Shown here: positions 1 to 6,657 of the stretch, one piece after another
Layout of the letters: each line of letters begins with the position of its first letter
Position numbering within the stretch: the stretch's first letter is position 1
Notes under the pieces: model-generated
Seen by the model: only the letters and a program-made list of their open reading frames with translations
What the model was told of the DNA's origin: nothing
The model's database searches: none
Assembly (NCBI GenBank): GCA_030433195.1
Contig: JAUIME010000112.1
Span: 1-10,776, forward strand
Direction of reading: 5' to 3'
DNA: 10,776 nt
DNA from: a bacterium
Lineage (GTDB): Bacteria > Planctomycetota > JACOTG01 > JAUIME01
Translations under genes and position numbers: made by a program

Positions 1-303
1 GACGGCGTACGTGAAGGCGCCTCCCTCGACGACGATGGCTCCGGGCCAGATCATGATGCGGGACGGGCTACGCGATACCAATGCCGCCATCGCCGTGACC
101 GCCATCGCCGTCAGAACGGATCCGAAGAAGTAGCAGCGGTAGGCCCAGACGAAGAGATACCGATTCGCGTCGACGATCGCGAAGTCGTCCGTCTCCACGT
201 AGGGGCCGAGATCGACGGGGATCAGCATCCACCCACCCCAAGCCAAGGCGACCCCCGCGAGAAAGAGCCAGGCCGTGAAACGCGTCGCGAAATCGGTCTT
301 CAT
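1..303 (-). CDS. Hypothetical multi-pass membrane protein, C-terminus outside window
   Basis: I do not recognise the family. The reading frame starts with ATG at 303 (reverse strand), preceded by a purine-rich AGGAAC, and stays open to the window edge, giving 101 residues. Seen in the sequence: a short charged start (MKTDFATRF), a hydrophobic stretch at about residues 10-31 (AWLFLAGVALAWGGWMLIPV), a polar loop of about 25 residues rich in acidic residues, a second hydrophobic stretch at about 55-79 containing YFFGSVLTAMAVTAMAAL, a short basic turn (SRSPSR), and the start of a third apolar segment. This reads as an inner-membrane protein with at least two or three helices. It lies 29 bp downstream of the lipoprotein phosphatase gene on the same strand, so the two are probably co-transcribed. 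Membrane location is well supported; function is unknown. Confidence 0.6.
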   Translation of the reverse strand, partial: MKTDFATRFTAWLFLAGVALAWGGWMLIPVDLGPYVETDDFAIVDANRYLFVWAYRCYFFGSVLTAMAVTAMAALVSRSPSRIMIWPGAIVVEGGAFTYAV

Positions 304-332
304 GTTTCGTTCCTGTTCCCTGCGCGATGTCG

Positions 333-905
333 TCAGGACGACTTTCGCTCGATGTAGTCGCGAGCCTTCTTCTCGTACCCGGCGCTCTTCATTCCGACGG
401 CTTTGGCCTCTTCCACGGCTTCCTCGACGGCGACTCCATCCTCGAGCACGCGATACGGGAGCCACACGGCACCTACGCGATTGGCCGACTTGCAGTGAAG
501 CAGGATCGGTTTATCGGCGGACCCGAGCAGCTCGCGGGCCCGATCGAAGACCTCGTCGGTCAGTTGATCTTCGCCGTTCCAAGGGACAGGGACGTAGGCC
601 ATGCCGAGTTCTTCGACGAGTTCCTTCTCGTCGAACTCCGTTTCGTCCTCGTGCCGCAGGTCGATCACCGTCTTGATGCCCCGCTCCTTCGCCGACGCGA
701 AGCCGGACTCGTCGGGCTGACCGGCGAGATAGAGACCCGATACGGTGTGGAGCTTGTCGATCCCGGGCATGTCGGCCGGTTCGAGCGGTCTCGCTACCCG
801 TGACGTTTCGGATTGGGCATCGTCACCTGGGGACTCGGGATCGCTCGAGGAGCACGAGATCGCGAGAATGGAGCACAAAGCCAACAAGGGGAGTCGTCGT
901 TTCAT
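333..905 (-). CDS. Lipoprotein with CX4R tyrosine-phosphatase-like (DUF442/BLH-type) domain
   Basis: This is a 190-residue exported protein. Residues 1-18 are a lipoprotein signal: MKRR, a hydrophobic core and a lipobox ending LAISC with Cys18; the next residues are Ser, which favours outer-membrane sorting. A low-complexity Ser/Asp/Pro linker of about 25 residues follows. The domain from about residue 45 has GLYLAGQP, a TVIDLR strand and the loop ILLHCKSANRVGA. His137-Cys138 followed by four residues and Arg143 is the CX4R variant of the phosphatase P-loop, typical of the DUF442/beta-lactamase-hydrolase-associated family and unlike the classical CX5R. By family knowledge it would hydrolyse phosphate esters or handle sulfane sulfur through Cys138; the substrate cannot be read from the sequence. 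The ATG at 905 has an AGAGG about 9 bases upstream. It is the first gene of a leftward pair and is divergent from the peptidase lipoprotein gene. Confidence 0.85.
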   Translation of the reverse strand: MKRRLPLLALCSILAISCSSSDPESPGDDAQSETSRVARPLEPADMPGIDKLHTVSGLYLAGQPDESGFASAKERGIKTVIDLRHEDETEFDEKELVEELGMAYVPVPWNGEDQLTDEVFDRARELLGSADKPILLHCKSANRVGAVWLPYRVLEDGVAVEEAVEEAKAVGMKSAGYEKKARDYIERKSS

Positions 906-1081
906 GTCGGTCGACCTCTTTCCGATGCGTCGCGTCGAAGGGAGCTGCGACCGAAGCCGTCACATCCTCGGTGCGCCTCCAGGGTATTAGAGACACGAGG
1001 TGCGTAGTTCGCTCCCGAGATTCTCGACGAATCTGCGCACGATTTCGGTGGGAACGAGTCTTCCGCGAGGCGCCGGGGAAT

Positions 1082-1109
1082 GCCATGGTGACCTCTCGGT
1101 GCCCATGGC
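1082..1109. promoter_or_regulatory. Candidate operator: 7-bp inverted repeat built from two CCATGG palindromes
   Basis: GCCATGG at 1082-1088 and CCATGGC at 1103-1109 are perfect reverse complements with a 14-base spacer. Each arm contains the palindrome CCATGG, and the two palindromes are 20 bases apart, close to two helical turns. The dyad sits 50-80 bases upstream of the peptidase start, a natural position for a regulator site or a leader hairpin. Only the symmetry is seen; regulatory use is inferred and chance occurrence is possible. Confidence 0.3.
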
Positions 1110-1146
1110 GAGCATTCGCCCGAGCCATCGCCGTAGTCTTGAAAAG

Positions 1147-1154
1147 AGGAGGAG
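1147..1154 (+). promoter_or_regulatory. Strong ribosome binding site AGGAGGAG deciding the peptidase start
   Basis: AGGAGGAG lies 4 bases before GTG 1159 and 10 bases before ATG 1165, both in frame with the peptidase. A second purine tract, AGGGGGAG at 1189-1196, lies 10 bases before ATG 1207, which would give a more typical lipoprotein signal length. The first tract is the better match to the 16S anti-Shine-Dalgarno sequence, so I prefer 1165 (or 1159), with 1207 as the main alternative. Confidence 0.55.
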
Positions 1155-1164
1155 CGACGTGCCT

Positions 1165-3396
1165 ATGAGTCCATCGCGAGGGCATGCAAGGGGGAGTCGG
1201 GATTCGATGGCAGGCGGCCCGAGCGCGCGAGCCACCCGTCGAGTCGCTTCGTTGTTCTTGGCCTTCCTCCTGGCGGCCTGTGGATCGATCGAACGTGGAG
1301 CGCGGGTCGAGCCCCTCACGTATCCTGAATCGCGCAAAGGCGATGTTGTTGACGACTACCATGGCACGAAGGTGGCGGACCCGTACCGCTGGATGGAGGC
1401 GACCGACTCCGAGGAGACGAGGGCCTGGATCGATGCGCAGAACGCGGTGAGTCGACCCTATCTCGAGCGGCTCCCCGCGCGCGAGCCCTTTCTCAGACGA
1501 CTCGAGGACCTCGGTTCGTTTCGCGGTCCGGGCGCGATGCGTCGTCAGGGCGGCGCCTGGATCGAGAGTGTAGGCTCCGGGGACCGTGTCGAACTCTTGA
1601 TTCGAGACGACCTCGACGAGGCTCCGAGACTGCGGCTCGACGAGGCCGCCCTCGGGATCGCGGACGACGAGCAGCTCGACGGATTCCGGCTGTCGCCTGG
1701 AGCGCGACACCTCGCGTTCACCGTCAGCGAGGGCGGATCGGAGTTCCTGGAGCTTCGCGTCTTCGATCTGGAGCGCGGTGAACTCCTCGAGGATCGGTTG
1801 CCCAACCTGAAGTTCCGCGTGCCGTTCTGGACGGCCGATGGCGAGCATCTCGTTTACTGGCGATTCCTCAACGCCGATGCCGAGGATCGCATGGAGGTGG
1901 ATCGCGGTGGTCTGGTCGCCGTCCATCGGCTCGGCACTCCGACGGCCGACGATCGCGTGCTGCTGCGCGACGAACACCTCGAAGAGACCGGCGTCGTGAC
2001 GTGGTCGAATGTCTCGTCGGACGGTCGTTTCGTCGTGCTGTTCTACGGCTCGGACCGCCGCTCCAAGTTGTCGGTCATCGACCTCGGAAACCCGCTCGAT
2101 CCCGACTGGGACGCTCCGATCGTGGATCTCATGGAACAACGCGACGGCGAGCACACGTTCGCCGGCAGCCTGGGCTCCACGCTCTACTTCCTCACGAGCC
2201 GCGGCGCGTCTCTGGGAAGTGTCGTCGCGATCGACGTCGATCGACCGACGGAGTGGAAGACCGTCGTGCCGGAGGGTGAGCACCTGATGCAGCATGCGCT
2301 GATCGTCGGCGGTCGGATTGTCAGCGCCTACCGCCGTGACGTGAAGAGCGCCCTCGAGATCTTCGAGCCCGACGGCACGCGAGTTCGCGAGGTGCCGCTG
2401 CCGGCACCCGGCTCGACCTTCTACTACGGTGGAGAGCCGGATGCCCCCGACCTCGTCTTCGGTTTCGACGCCACGACCGTGCCCGCCCGGCGACTCCATC
2501 ATGACGTGGCCACTGGCGAAACCCGGGTCCTGGAAGCTCGTGTCATTCCTGACTCAGATCCCGACGAGTATGTCAGCCGTCAAGTCTTCTACACGTCTCA
2601 CGACGGGACTCGCGTGCCGATGTTCATCTGCTATCGGACGACCGAGCACTCGCAGGAGGGTGGGGCGACCGGATCCGATCGAGGCAAAGTTCGACCCACG
2701 ATCCTCCATGGCTACGGAGCCAGCGGCGCGGTGATGGACCCCATGTTCCGCGACGACTTCTTCGTTTGGATCGAGGCCGGTGGCATCGTTGCGATCGCTA
2801 ACGTGCGAGGTGGGGGCGAGTACGGCAAGGCCTGGACCGATGCCGGTCGACTCGACAAGAAGCAGAACACCTACGACGACTTTGTCGCGGCGGCGGAGTT
2901 CTTGATTGCCGAGGGCTTCACGTCCCCCGAGCATCTCTCGATCCTCGGCTATTCCAACGGTGGCATGCTCGTGGGCGCGGCGATGACGCAGCGACCGGAT
3001 CTTTTTTCTGCTGCGATCCCGGTCGTGGGGGTTCTAGACGCGCTTCGGTTCCCGACGACGACCGCCGGCCCCCGCTGGGCGAAGAACCAGGGCGACGCGT
3101 CGATCCCCGAGCAGTTTCCTTGGGTTCATGCATGGTCACCCCTCCACCGTATCGTCGATGGAACGTGTTATCCCGCCACGCTGCTGATGACCGCCGCCAA
3201 CGACGACCTCGTGCGCCCGAGCCAGTCGTACAAGTTCGCGGCCCGGCTGCAGGCAGCTCAGGGCTGTGACCGGCCGACCGTGCTGCGGGTCCTCGAATCC
3301 GGGGGACACGCGTTTTCCCTGGTTGACCTCGCGGCCCAGGCCGAGGTCCTCGCATTCGCTGCCGAGCACACCGGTCTCGACGTGCATCGTCCGTAG
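1165..3396 (+). CDS. Prolyl oligopeptidase family (S9A) serine peptidase, predicted lipoprotein
   Basis: This 743-residue protein has the architecture of prolyl oligopeptidase: an N-terminal segment containing DPYRWME, a seven-bladed beta-propeller region over roughly residues 90-440, and a C-terminal alpha/beta hydrolase domain. The hydrolase domain shows the family signatures NVRGGGEYG and KQNTYDDF. The catalytic triad is visible: Ser597 in GYSNGG, Asp681 in NDDLVRP and His715 in SGGHAF. The family cleaves after proline in short peptides, the propeller excluding folded proteins. The N-terminus carries RR, a hydrophobic run and a lipobox LAAC (Cys39 from this start, Cys25 if translation begins at 1207). 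It is therefore probably anchored in the cell envelope facing the periplasm or outside, suggesting peptide scavenging. It is transcribed alone; the next gene begins 159 bp downstream. The family call is firm; lipidation is inferred from the motif. Confidence 0.93.
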   Translation: MSPSRGHARGSRDSMAGGPSARATRRVASLFLAFLLAACGSIERGARVEPLTYPESRKGDVVDDYHGTKVADPYRWMEATDSEETRAWIDAQNAVSRPYLERLPAREPFLRRLEDLGSFRGPGAMRRQGGAWIESVGSGDRVELLIRDDLDEAPRLRLDEAALGIADDEQLDGFRLSPGARHLAFTVSEGGSEFLELRVFDLERGELLEDRLPNLKFRVPFWTADGEHLVYWRFLNADAEDRMEVDRGGLVAVHRLGTPTADDRVLLRDEHLEETGVVTWSNVSSDGRFVVLFYGSDRRSKLSVIDLGNPLDPDWDAPIVDLMEQRDGEHTFAGSLGSTLYFLTSRGASLGSVVAIDVDRPTEWKTVVPEGEHLMQHALIVGGRIVSAYRRDVKSALEIFEPDGTRVREVPLPAPGSTFYYGGEPDAPDLVFGFDATTVPARRLHHDVATGETRVLEARVIPDSDPDEYVSRQVFYTSHDGTRVPMFICYRTTEHSQEGGATGSDRGKVRPTILHGYGASGAVMDPMFRDDFFVWIEAGGIVAIANVRGGGEYGKAWTDAGRLDKKQNTYDDFVAAAEFLIAEGFTSPEHLSILGYSNGGMLVGAAMTQRPDLFSAAIPVVGVLDALRFPTTTAGPRWAKNQGDASIPEQFPWVHAWSPLHRIVDGTCYPATLLMTAANDDLVRPSQSYKFAARLQAAQGCDRPTVLRVLESGGHAFSLVDLAAQAEVLAFAAEHTGLDVHRP

Positions 3397-3430
3397 TGAC
3401 GCTCGGAACTTTCTCCCGAGGAATCCGCAG

Positions 3431-3457
3431 AAACCGCGCCCTGCTCTCGCCGCGTTT
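3431..3457 (+). terminator. Weak candidate terminator after the peptidase gene
   Basis: AAA, an unpaired C and CGCG at 3431-3438 can pair with CGCGTTT at 3451-3457 across a 12-base loop, 35 bases after the peptidase stop. A modest T/C-rich stretch follows, but not a clean T-run. The bulge and the short T-tract make this uncertain. Confidence 0.25.
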
Positions 3458-3541
3458 GTCGTCTTCCTGACCGAACCACGGGTGGCGCTCGTTCGCTGAC
3501 TGCACCGTACGGCTCGGATTCCGCCACCGCCCGGGTCGGCC

Positions 3542-3549
3542 AGGAGGAG
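3542..3549 (+). promoter_or_regulatory. Ribosome binding site AGGAGGAG of the FG-GAP protein gene
   Basis: AGGAGGAG ends 6 bases before ATG 3556. It is a near-ideal Shine-Dalgarno match and fixes this start over the in-frame ATG at 3574. The same octamer precedes the peptidase gene. Confidence 0.75.
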
Positions 3550-3555
3550 ATTCCC

Positions 3556-5202
3556 ATGAGATTCCCGCATCGAATGCAGCAGTTCGTGATCATCGTCGGT
3601 CTTGTGTGGGCCTCGGTTGCGGCGAGAGCCGGAGCGACCGAGCTGGATTTGATCGCGAAGCTTACGGCGAGTGACGGCGTCGCGGACGATACGTTCGGCA
3701 CGTCGGTGGCACTCGACCGTGGAGTGGTGCTCGGCGCTGCGCCGTTCGCCGATGACAATACCGGCGCGGTGTACGTCCACCGTTACGATGGTGTCGCGTG
3801 GGTGGAGGAGCAGAAGATCACGCTCCCCGATGGACAACCGAGCGACTTGTTCGGATTTCGAGTCGCGCTCGACGGTGACGTTGCGTTACTCGCGGCGGTC
3901 GGCCGCAACGGGTTTGCCGGCGCCGGGTACGTGTACCGCTACGACGGCGCGTCGTGGGTCCTCGAGCAGGAGCTCGTGACCACGGATGTCGAGTACCTCG
4001 GCTTTGCTGTCGAGCTGCAAGGCGACGTCGCGGTCCTCACAGGCTTCACGACCGACACGCAACTCGGTGCCGCGTACGTGTATCGATTCGACGGCACGTC
4101 GTGGGTCGAAGAGCAGATGCTGACGGCCAGCGACGGCACGATGTCGGATTCCTACGGCGCATCGGTCGCGATGGACGGCGACGCGATCGTGGTCGGCGCG
4201 TGGAGCGCGGACCCTTTGGGCGCGGCGTACGTCTACCGACATGACGGTTCGGCTTGGATCGAGGAGCAGAAGCTCGCGCCGAGCGATTCCGAGAGCCAGT
4301 TCTTCGGAACCGCGATCGACATCGAAGACGACACGGTCGTGGTCGGTGCGCCCGGGAACCCGCTCCGACCGGGCAAGGCGTATGTCTTCGAGTACGACGG
4401 ATCGGAGTGGGCGGAAGAACAGCAGCTCGGTACCCTCGACACGGACGGATGGGGGGAGTTCGGGATCTCGATCTCGCTGGATGGTTCGACCTTACTCGTC
4501 GGCGCGTCGCGCGATGGCATGAGTACCGGCTCGGCGTTCGTGTACCGATTCGACGGCGTGTCTTGGGGCGATGAACAGAAGCTGGTTGCGGACGATCGCG
4601 CGCCGGGCGACGCCTTTGGCGACTCGATCTCCCTGTCGGGCGGCACGGCTTTGATCGCGGCCCCCCGCGACGAGACCGCGCAAGGATCCGTGTACGTGTT
4701 CTTCGGTGTGAACTGCCTCGACGGCACCGTCAATGCCGGCGCGGGCGCGGTGACGAGCAACCTCTATGTGAACGGGGTGCTCGGCGGCGAGACGCGTACC
4801 GTCGACGTCGGTCCGGAAGATTTGCTGCTCGTCAGTCTGATCGCACCGACCGCCGGCGGCAACGGGAAGTTCGTGCTTCACGCGAACGCCGGAACCGTCA
4901 CACCGGCCACGCAAACGCTCCTGCCGCTCGACATCGGCACGACCTGCTTCCCGTTCCTCATGAATGCGGGAGCCTCCCCGGTCATCGTCGCCAACAACCT
5001 CGGCAAGACCGGACTGCTCGGCGAGAGCGAGTTCTACGGGGCACCGCAGGCCGATCCGGGTCGTGCGACGACGCATCTTCTGTATCCGGCTTTGTCTGTG
5101 GGCACGGTGCTCACGTTCCAGGCGGTGATGATCGATGCGGGCTCGGCCGGATCGAAGGCCGTGAGCACGACGAACGCGGTGGTGGTGTCCGTGGTTCCGT
5201 GA
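3556..5202 (+). CDS. Secreted FG-GAP repeat beta-propeller protein with uncharacterised C-terminal domain
   Basis: This 548-residue exported protein has a Sec signal peptide: MRFPHR, a hydrophobic core at about residues 8-22, and a probable cleavage after ARA (residue 25) or AGA (27). Residues 30-384 hold seven imperfect repeats of about 50 residues. Each follows the pattern L-x-D/S-D, FG, a D-G/D-D turn, a hydrophobic strand ending in VGA or similar, then AYVYR-x-DG-x-x-W-x-EEQ. This matches FG-GAP_2-type repeats and the count predicts one closed seven-bladed propeller. The remaining residues, 385-548, contain two cysteines (387 and 464), glycine/alanine-rich strands and no recognisable sorting signal such as PEP-CTERM. 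The role is unknown; related propellers serve in adhesion or as extracellular scaffolds. I see no catalytic motif. It appears monocistronic, with 138 bp before the next gene. Confidence 0.85.
   Translation: MRFPHRMQQFVIIVGLVWASVAARAGATELDLIAKLTASDGVADDTFGTSVALDRGVVLGAAPFADDNTGAVYVHRYDGVAWVEEQKITLPDGQPSDLFGFRVALDGDVALLAAVGRNGFAGAGYVYRYDGASWVLEQELVTTDVEYLGFAVELQGDVAVLTGFTTDTQLGAAYVYRFDGTSWVEEQMLTASDGTMSDSYGASVAMDGDAIVVGAWSADPLGAAYVYRHDGSAWIEEQKLAPSDSESQFFGTAIDIEDDTVVVGAPGNPLRPGKAYVFEYDGSEWAEEQQLGTLDTDGWGEFGISISLDGSTLLVGASRDGMSTGSAFVYRFDGVSWGDEQKLVADDRAPGDAFGDSISLSGGTALIAAPRDETAQGSVYVFFGVNCLDGTVNAGAGAVTSNLYVNGVLGGETRTVDVGPEDLLLVSLIAPTAGGNGKFVLHANAGTVTPATQTLLPLDIGTTCFPFLMNAGASPVIVANNLGKTGLLGESEFYGAPQADPGRATTHLLYPALSVGTVLTFQAVMIDAGSAGSKAVSTTNAVVVSVVP
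3643..4707 (+). repeat. Seven tandem FG-GAP coding repeats, about 150 bp each
   Basis: The protein-level repeat is mirrored in the DNA by recurring segments encoding the YVYR-DG-W-EEQ block, at about 3766-3813, 3928-3972, 4075-4119, 4228-4272, 4378-4422, 4537-4581 and a truncated last one near 4690. Units run about 150-170 bp. The copies have diverged clearly in third positions, so they are old and not a recent expansion. Confidence 0.75.
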
Positions 5203-5223
5203 CGTGAGGAGCCTCGTCGCGAG

Positions 5224-5264
5224 GGTCCGGCTTCGGTCCTGTCGGCGGGGACTGTTGCCGGACC
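5224..5264 (+). terminator. Candidate hairpin after the FG-GAP gene (8-bp perfect stem)
   Basis: GGTCCGGC at 5224-5231 and GCCGGACC at 5257-5264 are perfect reverse complements. Inside the loop GTCC at 5236-5239 can pair with GGAC at 5249-5252, extending the structure. It begins 22 bases after the FG-GAP stop codon, a good place for a terminator, but there is no T-run, so it would have to be Rho-dependent or have another role for the helicase leader. Confidence 0.4.
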
Positions 5265-5340
5265 GGCGAGACCACGGTATGGTGACGATCCACGTCGCCG
5301 GATTGCCGACTTGCCGTATCGCCTCGACTTGCGCATCGCC

Positions 5341-6657
5341 ATGTCACGACTCGCCCATCTCCGCCATCTCGTCGCTTCGAAGGTTCGTACGCGTGGGGAA
5401 CGCTATCTCCGGCTGGGAGCGGTTCGAGAGGTCACCCCTGATGGCGACACGTTTCGAGCCGTCGTGGAGGGAACGCTCGACTACGACGTGGAAGTCGCGT
5501 TTCGTCGACGTGTGGTCGGGGTGTACTGCTCGTGTCCGTACTTCGACGACGGGAACGGCGTGTGCAAGCACCTCTGGGCGACGCTGCGATACCTCGAGAA
5601 TGTCGATCTCATTCCCGAGGGTTCGGCGCTCGCGGACTTCGAGGACGATACGGAAGGCCCGAGCTCGCCTGTCGCGAACGAGGCGTCGTCGCACTCGACC
5701 GACGACGAAGAAGACGATTGGCTGGATGACGACGAACGTCTCGAGTTGGCGAGCCGGGAACCTCTAGACGAAGAGCAGCCCGAGTGGGCCGGCCGCTTGG
5801 AAGCGCTTCGCGCGCTTGCCACGGCTGCGCAGTCGGCGATGGCCGCGAGCTCCATGGCGCGAACGACTCCCTCGGACGAAGGCCCCGCTTCGGCCGTGAC
5901 ACGAGGCGGATCGAAGCTCTACTACCTGCTCATCGCGGATGCGGGTCCGAGCGAAATCTTGCAGATCCAGATCGTCGCGAGAAAGTACCTCGCCGACGGA
6001 GGACTCGGCGTCGCGCGTGCGATCGGTGCGGAAGCCGCGGTCAAGACGGTGGGTCCGAACAGCCTCGATCCGAATCGTCGTGCGTCGTTGCTGCTCGAGG
6101 TTGCGTCGCAGGCGGCTCGGCGGGAAGTCGCGTCGTATGCGTCCGCCTATCGTTGGAGATATCGGGGGCAAGATTGGCAGTATCCCGGATCCGCAGCCGC
6201 GGGACCCGTGCACGTACCGGTTGCCGTCGTCGACGTCTTGGTCCCGCTGCTCGTCGAAACCGGTGAGTTGCGGTGCATCCAGGCGGGCGACGATTTCTCC
6301 GATCCGGAGCGCTTTCCGATCGTTCGACGCGTCGACGATCGTGTATGGCTTCCGCGGATTCGCTTCACGGAAGAAGAGAAGCCGAACGGCGGTGCACTCG
6401 TCGAGACGGTTCTCGTCGCTCCGAATCCGAAGGGCGACGACGAGGAGCGCCCGCGAGAAGCCGACGATGTTCTTCGACTGCTCACGAACGGAGGGGGCGT
6501 CGGCAGCGACGCGGTCCGTCGATCGTCGTCGTGCCGAAGTCGCTCGTGTTCAACTGGTCGGCCGAGGCGGCCCGATTCGCGCCGCGGCTTCGGATCGCCG
6601 AACATCTGGGGCCGGAACGTTGCGATTCGCGGGAAGCCCTCGTGCAGAGCGACGTAG
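5341..6657 (+). pseudogene. SWIM-domain SNF2-family helicase, N-terminal fragment
   Basis: This is the N-terminal half of a split SNF2-type helicase. A SWIM zinc finger lies at residues 63-77: Cys63-x-Cys65, nine residues, Cys75-x-His77. An acidic linker at about residues 98-142 (TDDEEDDWLDDDER) follows, then a region at about 185-385 resembling the bacterial SNF2-associated N-terminal domain, containing YYLLIADAG, LLLEVASQAA and VPLLVETGELRC. Reading in this frame becomes meaningless after about LRLLTNGG (nucleotides near 6500) and runs through a Ser/Arg-rich tail to a stop at 6657. I chose ATG 5341; a TTG at 5311 would add ten residues, and neither has a clear ribosome binding site. The intact family uses ATP to translocate on DNA, and the SWIM finger is thought to bind DNA or protein. 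Alone, this fragment would lack all ATPase motifs. Confidence 0.8.
6480..6530 (+). other. Deletion and frameshift junction inside the SNF2 helicase
   Basis: Before about 6500 the family-like sequence is in the frame of 5341. From about 6513 it is in the +2 frame (GPSIVVVPKSLVFNW). The sequence that should lie between them is absent: the stretch leading into the Q-like motif and the Walker A loop (normally of the type DDMGLGKT) is found in no frame of this window. The event is therefore not a simple one-base indel but the loss of a segment whose length is not a multiple of three. By comparison with remembered full-length homologues, I estimate 150-250 codons lost. Confidence 0.7.

Larger units (their letters stand above)
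906..1158. promoter_or_regulatory. Divergent intergenic region between two lipoprotein genes
   Basis: About 250 bases separate the leftward phosphatase gene from the rightward peptidase gene, so promoters for both must lie here or just beyond. I could not pick out a convincing -35/-10 pair for either strand. The most structured part is the CCATGG dyad at 1082-1109, listed separately. A reading frame extends upstream of the peptidase through this region, but it has no good ribosome binding site and no signal-peptide logic, so I treat it as non-coding. Confidence 0.5.

Noticed and set aside
1000..1164. Upstream extension of the peptidase frame to 1000
   Set aside because: It would bury the lipoprotein signal peptide more than 90 residues into the protein and has no good ribosome binding site; AGGAGGAG at 1147 supports a start at 1159/1165.
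823..2502. 559-codon open frame on the minus strand opposite the peptidase
   Set aside because: It overlaps the well-supported S9A peptidase and the phosphatase gene start, is rich in Arg/Glu/His as expected for an antisense shadow in high-GC DNA, and shows no recognisable motif.
3643..4707. Repeated segments considered as a CRISPR-like or non-coding tandem array
   Set aside because: The period follows codon frame and encodes regular FG-GAP propeller blades; copies are diverged at third positions, so this is protein repeat structure.
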